From Spirochaetota bacterium (lineage in GTDB: Bacteria > Spirochaetota > UBA4802 > UBA5550): DNA of 64,000 nucleotides. A program made the translations under genes and the position numbers. Under the pieces are notes generated by a model that had not been told where the DNA came from, ran no database searches, and worked only from the letters and a program-made list of their open reading frames with translations. Below, one piece after another: positions 24,596-32,800 of this stretch (positions are counted from its first letter, which is position 1; every line of letters begins with the position of its first letter). The stretch spans positions 434,001-498,000 of the forward strand of contig JAGNKX010000001.1 in NCBI GenBank assembly GCA_017999915.1, read 5' to 3'.

Positions 24596-25924
24596 TCACT
24601 TCTTGCTGAAATATTTTTCAAGGAACGTGTCAGCGTCTGACGATGTAAGGGGCTTAGAAAAATAGTAGCCCTGGGCGTAATCGCATCCCCAGTTTTTTAG
24701 AAGTTCCACGTGGGACGGATCATCGGTCCCTTCCGCCACGACCTTGAGGCCCAGGTTATGGGCAAGGCTGATAACTGACCTGACGATGATCTCGCTCTGG
24801 TCATCTATGTGCATCCATTTAACAAAGGACTGGTCAATCTTGATCACATTCACCGGGAAGTGCATCAGATAGCTCAGTGATGAATACCCCGTGCCGAAAT
24901 CATCCATGTAGAGCATGAAATTCTTTGACCTGAATTCAAGCAGCGCGATATTGGCCGATTCCATATCGCTCATGAAGGCGCTTTCAGTGATCTCAAAGGC
25001 TATATCGGCGGGGTTGATATTGTATTTTTCCGTAATCTCGAAAACGCGTGCCGTCAGGTTCGGAAAAATGAACTGGCGCGGCGATATGTTCACATTGACC
25101 CGAAGCGGTGAATCAAGATTGAACTTTTCCTTCCATTCGTTAATCTGCCTGCATGTTTCTTCTACGATCCAGAGACCCAGAGGAAATATCAACGCAGACT
25201 CCTCGGCCACGACGATGAACCTGTCAGGCGTAATAACAGCGCCATTTTCATCGATCATTCTGATAAGAGCCTCAAATCCAGATATTTTATCATGTTCGAG
25301 AGACATCACTGGCTGGTAATAGAGCCTGAACATATTGTTTTCCAAAGCGGTCCAGAGCCTGGCTTCCAACTCCTTTTTTTCTTTGTTTACCTCGTGATCG
25401 TCATGATGCGGTAATACGACCTGATTTTCCGGGATCAAGTCCACGTCAAGCCTCTTCTGGCTCATGAGCTCCGACAGAAGCGAATTGATCTGTATCGATG
25501 AATCGTTATTCAGTATTACTTTCTTATGCTCTGACAGAAAGCGTATCGCCTCGTCGATATACTTAAAAAAGAAGTTTTTACCGAACGGCGACGTCATTAT
25601 GCCGGAGATAATATCATTGATCTGCAGGGAATAGGATTTTTCTGATAATGTCGTGTCAATAATTATCAATGGGAGTGAAAAATCATCCGCTATTTTAATT
25701 ATATTATCAAAAAGCTTGTCATTTTGAATATCGCCTCGAGGAGGAGCCGAGGTAATAATGTAATCCGGGAAAACCTTGATAATGCGATTATATGATTCAT
25801 CCATGGAGCAGAAATCCACGTAGTGACCCTGGGGCTCGATAATTGCCTCTATCTCCCTCTGCTTATCAGTGGGGAAGTTGACGGCCAGTATATTTAGTTT
25901 TATTCTGCCTGTACTTTCTTCCAT
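24596..25924 (-). CDS. Cyclic-di-GMP phosphodiesterase with degenerate receiver domain
   Basis: Hydrolyses the second messenger c-di-GMP. The C-terminal EAL domain (about residues 195-435) keeps the known metal and catalytic residues: E218 of EAL, N279, E311 of EITES, D341-D342 of DDFGTG, K362, E398 and Q418. It should be active. The first ~130 residues have the alternating strand-helix pattern of a CheY-like receiver, but the expected phospho-acceptor Asp after the third strand is missing (PDYIITSAPP). It is therefore a pseudo-receiver, likely a protein or ligand sensor. Converges on the TPR gene. Confidence 0.92.
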   Translation of the reverse strand: MEESTGRIKLNILAVNFPTDKQREIEAIIEPQGHYVDFCSMDESYNRIIKVFPDYIITSAPPRGDIQNDKLFDNIIKIADDFSLPLIIIDTTLSEKSYSLQINDIISGIMTSPFGKNFFFKYIDEAIRFLSEHKKVILNNDSSIQINSLLSELMSQKRLDVDLIPENQVVLPHHDDHEVNKEKKELEARLWTALENNMFRLYYQPVMSLEHDKISGFEALIRMIDENGAVITPDRFIVVAEESALIFPLGLWIVEETCRQINEWKEKFNLDSPLRVNVNISPRQFIFPNLTARVFEITEKYNINPADIAFEITESAFMSDMESANIALLEFRSKNFMLYMDDFGTGYSSLSYLMHFPVNVIKIDQSFVKWMHIDDQSEIIVRSVISLAHNLGLKVVAEGTDDPSHVELLKNWGCDYAQGYYFSKPLTSSDADTFLEKYFSKK

Positions 25925-25962
25925 AAATGGATTGCCTGGTATTTACCCCGATTAATGATGGG

Positions 25963-25993
25963 TTATATAATAAAGCCGGGGTTAATTCCCGGC
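25963..25993 (-). terminator. Terminator of the MORN-repeat gene
   Basis: Leftward GCCGGG/CCCGGC stem with a 7-base AT loop, followed by TTTATTATAT, 22 bases beyond the stop at 26016. Confidence 0.7.
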
Positions 25994-26015
25994 CGTATTG
26001 AACTCATCGTTCCCT

Positions 26016-26936
26016 TTATTTCTTCTTGATTATACAGACGCTCACCACCTCGCCGGTCGGTCCGTAGGGCTCCGGCTTTTTTGCGAAATATTTCTTGGCG
26101 GTATCATAGTTATACACCTGCGGACCGTCTTCCATTCCCTGGAGCGTGATCGTCAGGATTTTTCCCTCAAGCTTCCATGAAAGATTCCCGGTACGCTCTG
26201 TTTCGCTGCCTACTTTCTTGTAGGTGCCGATGCCTCCTGCGGCGAAGGTGAATGTCCATACCGGACTTTCCGTATACCTGGTATCGCCAGGATTGAGCAG
26301 ACAGTGCATCCGGTACTCTCCGCTCGGGGCCGGGACGCTAGAACCGGATTTGGCTTCCTCGGCCAGTTTGCCGCTTTTCCACGTTCCCTTGACGACCTTC
26401 TTATTGGCATAAGTCATGGTGCCTTCGCCATCCATCTGGTCGTTCTTCCACTGGCCGTTGTATGTATCCCCGGACTTCCATGTCATGGTGCCTTTGCCCT
26501 CTCGCTTTCCGTTTTTAAAGGCTCCTTCATATTTATCGCCGCTCTTCCATGTCATGGTTCCCATTTTATCCATCTGGCCGTTGGTCCACATGCCGGTATA
26601 CCTGGTGCCATTGGCGTAGGTCATGGTGCCGTAGGTGCTCATCCTGTTATCAAGAAAGGTGCCTTCATACTTGTCGCCATTGGGCCACGTCATGATACCG
26701 TTTCCCTTCATTTTCCCCCTGACCCACACTCCCTTATAAACAATTCCGTTCTTGTAGGTCATGGTCCCTTTGCCCTCCATGGTGCCGTTCTTAAACTGGC
26801 CATCATAGGTGTCACCGCTGGTCCAGGTCATGGTGCCGGTGCCGTTTTTACAATCCCCCTTGAGGCATTGCTGTGAAAAGACGTATTGCCCTGCACCAAT
26901 CATCAGCAGAACAGCAAAAATAGATAATTTTTTCAT
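26016..26936 (-). CDS. Exported MORN-repeat protein
   Basis: A 306-residue protein with a signal peptide (MKKLSIFAVLLMIGAG...VFSQQ). Seven MORN repeats of exactly 23 residues follow; the GTMT or equivalent motif recurs at residues 34, 57, 80, 103, 126, 149 and 172. A different C-terminal domain (about 210-306) ends in VSVCIIKKK. MORN repeats form elongated beta-meanders that bind lipids or proteins. The start at 26936 has GAGAGGG upstream; the frame is open to 27014 but without a start signal. Exported location and target are inferred. Confidence 0.9.
   Translation of the reverse strand: MKKLSIFAVLLMIGAGQYVFSQQCLKGDCKNGTGTMTWTSGDTYDGQFKNGTMEGKGTMTYKNGIVYKGVWVRGKMKGNGIMTWPNGDKYEGTFLDNRMSTYGTMTYANGTRYTGMWTNGQMDKMGTMTWKSGDKYEGAFKNGKREGKGTMTWKSGDTYNGQWKNDQMDGEGTMTYANKKVVKGTWKSGKLAEEAKSGSSVPAPSGEYRMHCLLNPGDTRYTESPVWTFTFAAGGIGTYKKVGSETERTGNLSWKLEGKILTITLQGMEDGPQVYNYDTAKKYFAKKPEPYGPTGEVVSVCIIKKK
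26355..26848 (-). repeat. Seven tandem 69-bp MORN-coding repeats
   Basis: Coding repeats with a 69-bp period (23 codons). The motif ACCATGACC/ATGGTGCC-like core recurs on the plus strand. Some units share strong DNA identity (for example TCCATGTCATGGT twice), which suggests recent unit duplication. Confidence 0.85.
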
Positions 26937-27234
26937 GCATCCCTCTCTTTGTTTTTTCTTAATTATAAACCGGTTAATCTTTTTTTCAAGCAGATTATTT
27001 TTCATGGAATGCAAGCCGATTGGCGGCTTCTATTATTAAAATTCTTCAATATAAACACAAAGACCTGTTTGGGGATATATAATATGGAACATGATAACAG
27101 GGAAAATCCCAAAAAGTGTATCTTATTTATATGCCCTTACAAGTCATTTGTATTTGACAAAAATCAATGGTACCCTTTTTCTCATGGCATAGAGAAGGCC
27201 TAGTGTTATTACCGATCTGTACCAGACAGGCACG

Positions 27235-27849
27235 ATGGACACCGCAAAATACACAATCACCGTCAATGATCTTGCCAGGAAATTCGGACGGCATGCCGTA
27301 TTTAAAAACATCAATCTGTCTGTTGAGACGGGACGGTCCCTCTGCATCACCGGGCCCAACGGATCAGGAAAATCGACCCTGCTGAGGATCCTCGCTGGGC
27401 TCCAGAATCCCACATCCGGGACCGTACTTCTTTCATCGGGCGGCCCCATCGAGAAAGCCCTCTGGATGGACCATATCGGCTATACCGGGCCGCTGGTCAA
27501 TCCCTATGATGAATTGACCGGCATTGAAAATCTCTCATTTGTTCTCAAAGATGGCGGCGCAGCACAGAAGGTCTCGTCGCTCCTCCTTCAATTCAAGCTG
27601 GACCTTCACGGCAATAAAAAAGTTAAGCATTATTCATCGGGCATGAAGCAGCGCCTCAAAATAATCCTGGCTATACTTAACGATCCCCCCATTCTCTTTT
27701 TAGACGAGGCTGGAACAAATCTCGATTCAGACGGGACATCGATACTTCATGGTTATCTCGAATCGGTCCGCACCTCGAAGATAATTATCCTCGCCACGAA
27801 CGACGCAGATGAAGAAAAACTGTGCAGCGGGGTGATCAGGCTTGGGTAA
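27235..27849 (+). CDS. ccmA: Heme exporter ATP-binding protein CcmA
   Basis: ABC ATPase of the cytochrome c maturation complex CcmABCD, which releases holo-CcmE from CcmC using ATP. The sequence shows Walker A GPNGSGKST (40-48), signature YSSGMKQRL (about 133-141) and Walker B LFLDE (154-158). The 204-residue length and the following ccmBCDEF genes fix the assignment. It overlaps ccmB by 8 bases. First gene of the six-gene operon. The start is preceded by a weak AGG; no clear promoter was found in the 300-base upstream gap. Confidence 0.93.
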   Translation: MDTAKYTITVNDLARKFGRHAVFKNINLSVETGRSLCITGPNGSGKSTLLRILAGLQNPTSGTVLLSSGGPIEKALWMDHIGYTGPLVNPYDELTGIENLSFVLKDGGAAQKVSSLLLQFKLDLHGNKKVKHYSSGMKQRLKIILAILNDPPILFLDEAGTNLDSDGTSILHGYLESVRTSKIIILATNDADEEKLCSGVIRLG

Positions 27850-28501
27850 GGATATACTTCGCAATCTACGTAAAGATTTCCTGATCGAGTTCAGGAGCAG
27901 GTTCGCTTTGAACATCGCCGTCTCCTTTGCCGCCATCGTGACCATCGCCATGAGCCTCACGGCCGGGGGTGTTCCCTTTCCGGTGCAGGTGCAGGCGATC
28001 CTCCTCTGGGTCGTCATCTTTTTCAGCGCCATGAACGGCCTCTCCCACATCTTCGTCCGCGAGGAAGACCAGTCGACGGCCTTATTTTTGCGGATCACGG
28101 TCCCGGCCGAATCCGTCTTCATATCCAAATTCATCTTCAACCAGCTATTCATGATGATCATTTTGGCGGTGGTGACACCCCTCTTTCTCTTCTTTTTGCA
28201 GGTGACGGTCATACACGCCCTTCACTTTGTATGCACGATAGCGATAGGGGGAATTTCCGTTGCAGCGGCTACCACAATACTGGCAGCCATGGTCGCAAAG
28301 GCGGGGGGGAAAGGGTCCCTGTTTACAATCATATCTTTTCCCATTCTCCTGCCGGTGCTCTGGGTCTCCATTTCATCGACGGCGGCGGCGCTGAGCGTCC
28401 CGGAGCCAGGGGGAAGGAACCTTCTTTTTTTGCTTGCTTTTTCCGGTTTCATTTCAGTTATATCCTTTCTACTATTCAGATTCGTCTGGATTGAAGATTG
28501 A
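27842..28501 (+). CDS. ccmB: Heme exporter membrane protein CcmB
   Basis: Six-helix permease subunit of CcmABCD. The 219-residue length and hydrophobic profile fit, as does the N-terminal DFLIEFRSRFALN segment before the first helix, a typical CcmB feature. Starts inside the ccmA stop region (8-base overlap; initiation codon TTG or GTG type). Confidence 0.9.
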   Translation: MGKDILRNLRKDFLIEFRSRFALNIAVSFAAIVTIAMSLTAGGVPFPVQVQAILLWVVIFFSAMNGLSHIFVREEDQSTALFLRITVPAESVFISKFIFNQLFMMIILAVVTPLFLFFLQVTVIHALHFVCTIAIGGISVAAATTILAAMVAKAGGKGSLFTIISFPILLPVLWVSISSTAAALSVPEPGGRNLLFLLAFSGFISVISFLLFRFVWIED

Positions 28502-28552
28502 TCATATTGATTATCATCCCGCAGCAAAGGGACACAGCGGAGATCCCGGGCA

Positions 28553-29236
28553 ATGAAAGTTTTAACCGCAGCATTGAAATCATTCTATATCCTGATGCCG
28601 GTCGCCATCGTGATGGCTTTCCTGTGGGCGCCCGCGGCTGAAATACTGGGTGATGCCAGCCGCATCATCTATTTCCACGTGCCCATAGCCTGGGTTTCGA
28701 TTCTGTCCTTTGTCGTGGCGGGACTGCTCTCCATCCTGTTTCTGGCCGACAGGGGCCGCCGGTTCTCCGGCCTTGATGAAAAAGCCCATAATTCAGCGAC
28801 AATAGGCCTGGCGTGCACCGTCATGACCGTCATAACCGGATCGATCTGGGCAAGGATCAGCTGGGGCGTTTTCTGGAACTGGGACCCCCGGGAGACATCC
28901 ATCGTGATAATCCTTCTTATTTACATCGCCTATTTCAGCATTCAGGGTGCCCTGGGCAGCAACGAGAACCGCGGAAGGATAGGCTCCGCCTATCTGATCC
29001 TGGCCATGATCACCCTGCCATTCTTTGCCTTCCTGGTGCCAAGGATCTACCCGTCCCTGCATCCGGACCCGATCATAAACGCCGACCGCACAATTTTTCT
29101 CGACGGCCGGATGCGCGCGACTTTGGCGGTCGCCATCGGTTCCTTTACCCTGTTATTTTGTCATATACTCTCTATCATGAATCGCATCACACGCATACAA
29201 CATCAGATTGAGGAAACCAGTCATGAGGCTGATTAA
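28553..29236 (+). CDS. ccmC: Heme handling protein CcmC
   Basis: Loads heme onto CcmE. The tryptophan-rich WWD signature is seen as WGVFWNWDPRETS (about residues 103-115). The two axial heme histidines are in YFHVPIAWVS (about residue 43) and SLHPDP (about residue 171). It has six membrane helices and 227 residues. It overlaps the next gene by 14 bases. Confidence 0.95.
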   Translation: MKVLTAALKSFYILMPVAIVMAFLWAPAAEILGDASRIIYFHVPIAWVSILSFVVAGLLSILFLADRGRRFSGLDEKAHNSATIGLACTVMTVITGSIWARISWGVFWNWDPRETSIVIILLIYIAYFSIQGALGSNENRGRIGSAYLILAMITLPFFAFLVPRIYPSLHPDPIINADRTIFLDGRMRATLAVAIGSFTLLFCHILSIMNRITRIQHQIEETSHEAD

Positions 29237-29531
29237 AAAAGGAGCGATCCTGCTCTGCATCGTATTATTGATCATCACTGTAAAGGGATTTCCCGGCGAT
29301 TCCGGAACGGATCGCTCTTCATCGTTCCTGCCCATGGATACGCTCTACGCCCAGGAACCCGTTACGTCCGATCAGATCCCTCGTGATAAAGATCAAAAAT
29401 CCGAGAATACGACAACGCTCTACCTGGTCATGGCTGTGATCCTTTTCATATGGCTCGGGCTGGCCCTTTTTCTGTTCAGACTGGACCGCAAAGTGGCACG
29501 GCTGGAACGGCAGACAAAAGACCTGAAGTGA
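29223..29531 (+). CDS. CcmD-like small membrane protein
   Basis: A 103-residue protein with an N-terminal hydrophobic helix and a second helix (LYLVMAVILFIWLGLALFLF) followed by a basic tail with RLDRKVARLERQTKDLK. Its placement between ccmC and ccmE and the late helix plus basic tail match CcmD. Most CcmD proteins are 50-70 residues, so the N-terminal half with its extra helix is an extension. GAGGAA lies 6 bases before the ATG inside the ccmC end. Confidence 0.75.
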   Translation: MRLIKKGAILLCIVLLIITVKGFPGDSGTDRSSSFLPMDTLYAQEPVTSDQIPRDKDQKSENTTTLYLVMAVILFIWLGLALFLFRLDRKVARLERQTKDLK

Positions 29532-29552
29532 ATCTCTTACCACCGAGGCGCC

Positions 29553-29927
29553 ATGAAATATCGAACAATCATACTTTTCATCGTGGGGCTGGCGTTCCTG
29601 GTCGCAGCCGTTTTCTTCGTCAGCGACGACATCCTGTCGCCCTACGTTCCATTCAAAGAGGCACAGGCCAGCGCGGAAAAATACGTCCAGATCATAGGTA
29701 AACTCGATAGATCGGTCCCGGTCAGCCACAGCGAGGGTGAATTTACTTTTACCGTTATTGACAGGGACGGGACCAGGATGCGGGTACTCCACCGGGGGAC
29801 CAAGCCGCAGAACTTCGAGCACGCGGAACAGATTGTCATGCTCGGCAGGTACAGGACAGACGGAAGCATCTTCGATGCGGACAAGGTCCTGGTGAAATGT
29901 CCGTCCAAATACAGGAGAAAAATGTAA
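29553..29927 (+). CDS. ccmE: Heme chaperone CcmE, cysteine variant
   Basis: Carries heme through the periplasm from CcmC to CcmF. It has one N-terminal membrane anchor and an OB-fold domain, 124 residues. In classical CcmE heme binds covalently to a His in a HxxxY motif. Here the matching position is Cys116 (codon 29898-29900 TGT) in a CPSKY, i.e. CxxxY, motif. This CxxxY type is established in archaea and some Deltaproteobacteria, where CcmH is absent. The genes around it lack ccmH, so this operon follows the variant System I. The stop is two bases before the ccmF ATG. Confidence 0.93.
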   Translation: MKYRTIILFIVGLAFLVAAVFFVSDDILSPYVPFKEAQASAEKYVQIIGKLDRSVPVSHSEGEFTFTVIDRDGTRMRVLHRGTKPQNFEHAEQIVMLGRYRTDGSIFDADKVLVKCPSKYRRKM

Positions 29928-29928
29928 C

Positions 29929-32109
29929 ATGAGCTCCAACGCGGGAAACATACTGATCATCCTGTCCCTGGCCTTATCCGTCGGTGCAACCATCGCCATG
30001 ATCCTATCCGCCGCAGGCAGGGTACGGTTCTCCAGGCCTGCCGCCATCCTCTACTGGATTACCGGTGCCGGCATTGCCCTTTCCGCGATCCTGCTCCTCT
30101 ACTACTTCATCGAATACGACTATCGCTTTGCCTATGTCTTTGACAATTCATCAAGAGACCTTCCCCTTGCCTACCGCATAGCTGCTTTCTGGGCCGGCAA
30201 GGAAGGCAGCTTTCTTCTCTGGCTCCTCTTTCTCAACCTGTTCGGATTCGTTATAATCCGGAAGAAGGGTCCCGAATCTGAAATCGTCGCGTCGGTCATG
30301 CTCCTCTCCCAGATATTCATACTGATCATTCTCCTTGTGGAAAGCCCCTTCACGTACATATGGGACAAATTCCCGGAAAGCATAAGCCCCGGCATGGCCC
30401 CCGGCGACGGCGCAGGGCTCAATCCCCTTCTCAAGGACCCGTGGATGGTGACTCACCCGCCTATCCTTTTTCTCGGCTATGCATCGTCTACGGTCATCTT
30501 CTCCTATGCGATCGCGGCCCTGGTGAAGAGGGAATACCGTTCATGGGTGTCAGCCTCCTACCCCTGGCTCCTTTTCAGTATGGTGACCCTGGGTGTAGGG
30601 ATTTTCCTGGGCGGCTACTGGGCCTACACGGTCCTCGGCTGGGGAGGCTACTGGGGATGGGACCCTGTCGAAAACTCATCCCTCATTCCGTGGCTCGTTT
30701 CCATCGCCCTGGTCCATGGCTTTGTCATACAGCGACGAAACAGGACCCTGGCGCGGACCAATATCATACTTGCCCTCGCATATTTTCTCACGGTATTTTA
30801 CAGCACCTGGCTTACGCGGAGCGGCGTGCTTTCCAATTTTTCCGTCCACTCCTTCGCGGCTTCGGAAGTGGCGACATTCCTCATGGTCTTTATGCTGGCA
30901 TACATAGCGGGAGCGGCAGTTATTTTCAGCCTCCGCGTTACAACCATTACAGGGGAAAAGCTGGATGCGCCTTTTCTTGATTGGAAGACCATGACCGTGT
31001 ACGGCATCATAGTCCTCATGGCTTACTCCATCATCATACTGGGGGGAACGTCGATGCCCCTTCTTTCCCAGCTGTTCATGGCTCGTCCCACCAATGTGAC
31101 GGCTTCTTTTTATAACAATTTCTCAATGCCCCTGGGAATCATAATGCTCGTGCTGATGGTTACAGCCACGACGATGATAGTAACGAAGGGAAATGGTATT
31201 CTGAAAAAGGAAACAATCATATCTTTTGCCGGCGCTCTCATCCTGGGCATCGCAATCAACTGGGGATTCACCGGGAGCGTCCCGGCCTATTTGTATTCCG
31301 TCCTGGCGATCTTTGTCATGGCGCAGTCCATTGCCGACATGTTGAAATCTAAATCCGCCGTAATCCTCCCATCCCGCCTGGCCCATATCGGCATCGGCCT
31401 TTTGATACTCGGCATAATAACGTCGAATTTCCATACCACATCGGTCCAGAAAAAACTGGACTACGGCACAAAGGCATCAGTTGATTCCATGGATATCACC
31501 TTTTCCGGGGTCACGGAAGAAAAAGAATCCCGTCTACGCTTTACCGTCCAAAGGGGCCAGCGGACTGACACTATTGAAACGGCCTATTATTTCCATGAAA
31601 AAACCCAGTCCATATACAAGGAGCCGTATATCTTCGCCGGTTTTTTCAATGATATCTATATCGCCCCGGAAAATTATGAAAACGGATCCGATGCCGTTAC
31701 GAATTTGATCATCGGCAAAGGCGAGGAAAAAAAATTCAGCGGAGTGACCGTCGGCTTTACCGGGTTCAGGACCGAGCATATGACATCGGGGGAGCCCTCA
31801 ACCTACGCCGATATTAAAGTAAACGGCATCCCCCTCTCTCCAGGCATTGTCTTCAGCCGCGGCGCCATGCATTCGCAGGACTGTCCGATCCCGGGCACCG
31901 ACCGGTCTGTTTCCCTCCGCGACATAGACGCGAACAGTAAAAAGATACTGCTCCATATAACACCGGGAAAAAACATAGCGGTGCCGGCCGATTCGGTCCT
32001 GATCACCGTCACCAGGAAGAGGCTCATCTGGCTGGTATGGCTGGGAACGATTTGTATCGCCTGCGGCGGAGGTTACGGGCTGATTCGATCGCTGCGAAGC
32101 AGAACATGA
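29929..32109 (+). CDS. ccmF: Cytochrome c heme lyase subunit CcmF
   Basis: A 726-residue multi-helix protein that attaches heme to apocytochrome c. The WWD heme-handling motif is visible as GWGGYWGWDPVE (about residues 235-247), and the surrounding helices and conserved His-rich loops match the family. The C-terminal periplasmic domain is present. Last gene of the ccm operon; ccmG, ccmH and ccmI are not found downstream. The next gene, on the opposite strand, is unrelated. Confidence 0.95.
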   Translation: MSSNAGNILIILSLALSVGATIAMILSAAGRVRFSRPAAILYWITGAGIALSAILLLYYFIEYDYRFAYVFDNSSRDLPLAYRIAAFWAGKEGSFLLWLLFLNLFGFVIIRKKGPESEIVASVMLLSQIFILIILLVESPFTYIWDKFPESISPGMAPGDGAGLNPLLKDPWMVTHPPILFLGYASSTVIFSYAIAALVKREYRSWVSASYPWLLFSMVTLGVGIFLGGYWAYTVLGWGGYWGWDPVENSSLIPWLVSIALVHGFVIQRRNRTLARTNIILALAYFLTVFYSTWLTRSGVLSNFSVHSFAASEVATFLMVFMLAYIAGAAVIFSLRVTTITGEKLDAPFLDWKTMTVYGIIVLMAYSIIILGGTSMPLLSQLFMARPTNVTASFYNNFSMPLGIIMLVLMVTATTMIVTKGNGILKKETIISFAGALILGIAINWGFTGSVPAYLYSVLAIFVMAQSIADMLKSKSAVILPSRLAHIGIGLLILGIITSNFHTTSVQKKLDYGTKASVDSMDITFSGVTEEKESRLRFTVQRGQRTDTIETAYYFHEKTQSIYKEPYIFAGFFNDIYIAPENYENGSDAVTNLIIGKGEEKKFSGVTVGFTGFRTEHMTSGEPSTYADIKVNGIPLSPGIVFSRGAMHSQDCPIPGTDRSVSLRDIDANSKKILLHITPGKNIAVPADSVLITVTRKRLIWLVWLGTICIACGGGYGLIRSLRSRT

Positions 32110-32119
32110 GGATATAGCA

Positions 32120-32476
32120 TTACAGGCTGTTTTCTTCCAGCATCTGCCGCAGGGCTTTTCGCATATTTTCTATTTCATCATTAAGCACGCTGAACGCTTC
32201 ATTAACCTTTTCAAGGTCATGGTTTTTCCCCATTTTTTCCAGCGTCAGGGCCGCGTTAAAGGCCTTTTCCGCCGAGAAGTTCGCCACCGCGCCCTTTATG
32301 GTATGAGATGTCTTGCCTATCTTCTCGGTATTTTTACTACTGATCGCTTCCTGCACGGCTGTCACAAGTTTCGGAGAATCCGACAGGAATAACTGCGCCA
32401 GTTCCTTGAAGAGCTCAAAATCACCGTCAAGACGCTCGCTTAAAGCTTTCTTATTGATATAATCTTCCGCTTTCAT
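32120..32476 (-). CDS. Histidine phosphotransfer (HPt) domain protein
   Basis: A 118-residue single-domain phosphorelay protein. The active His is H58 in SHTIKGAVANF, the standard HxxKGxxxNF motif, on a helical bundle. Such proteins relay phosphate between a hybrid kinase and a response regulator. GGGAGG lies 8 bases before the ATG at 32476, and the longer frame to 32521 has no such signal. No kinase or regulator is adjacent, so its partners are unlinked. Its stop is 10 bases from the convergent ccmF stop. Confidence 0.9.
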   Translation of the reverse strand: MKAEDYINKKALSERLDGDFELFKELAQLFLSDSPKLVTAVQEAISSKNTEKIGKTSHTIKGAVANFSAEKAFNAALTLEKMGKNHDLEKVNEAFSVLNDEIENMRKALRQMLEENSL

Positions 32477-32604
32477 CGGGCCAGCCTCCCTGCCACCGGC
32501 ACATGAGCCTACCGCTACCAAAAGTCTAATAATGCATTATCTTCACTGTTTCGATCAATATTGTCAAGATTTAAATGCAAATATCCGCCATCATAGATCG
32601 CAGA

Positions 32605-32662
32605 GCGCATAAAACATTATGCGACAGAATACCCCGTCCCGATGTATCGGGACGGGGGTATT
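32605..32662. repeat. Two adjacent hairpins, the second a long GC-rich palindrome
   Basis: The first is CGCATAA/TTATGCG (32606-32623) with a 4-base loop. The second pairs AATACCCCGTCCCGAT (32628-32643) with ATCGGGACGGGGGTATT (32646-32662), one base bulged and a 2-base loop. There is no T-run after it, so it is not a classic terminator. It resembles a dispersed palindromic (REP-type) element. It lies in the 324-base gap between the divergent HPt and nadK genes, which otherwise shows nothing clear. Confidence 0.7.
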
Positions 32663-32800
32663 TGTCACGAAAATTTTTAACAACGCTGTGCCTCTGTTCG
32701 TATACAGTAGAAGAGCGCCGGATTTGAGTGAACGAGGCACCTTTTTTAATTGACGGTCCCCGACTTGAGCCATAAAGTATCATGATTGGCGGTACCATTT

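Noticed and set aside
26355-26848. CRISPR-like periodic repeats
   Set aside because: The 69-bp period is in frame and encodes MORN motifs; there are no unique spacers between repeats.
32628-32662. Terminator reading of the GC-rich palindrome
   Set aside because: No T-run on either strand directly after the stem, and neither flanking gene ends there; both diverge from it.
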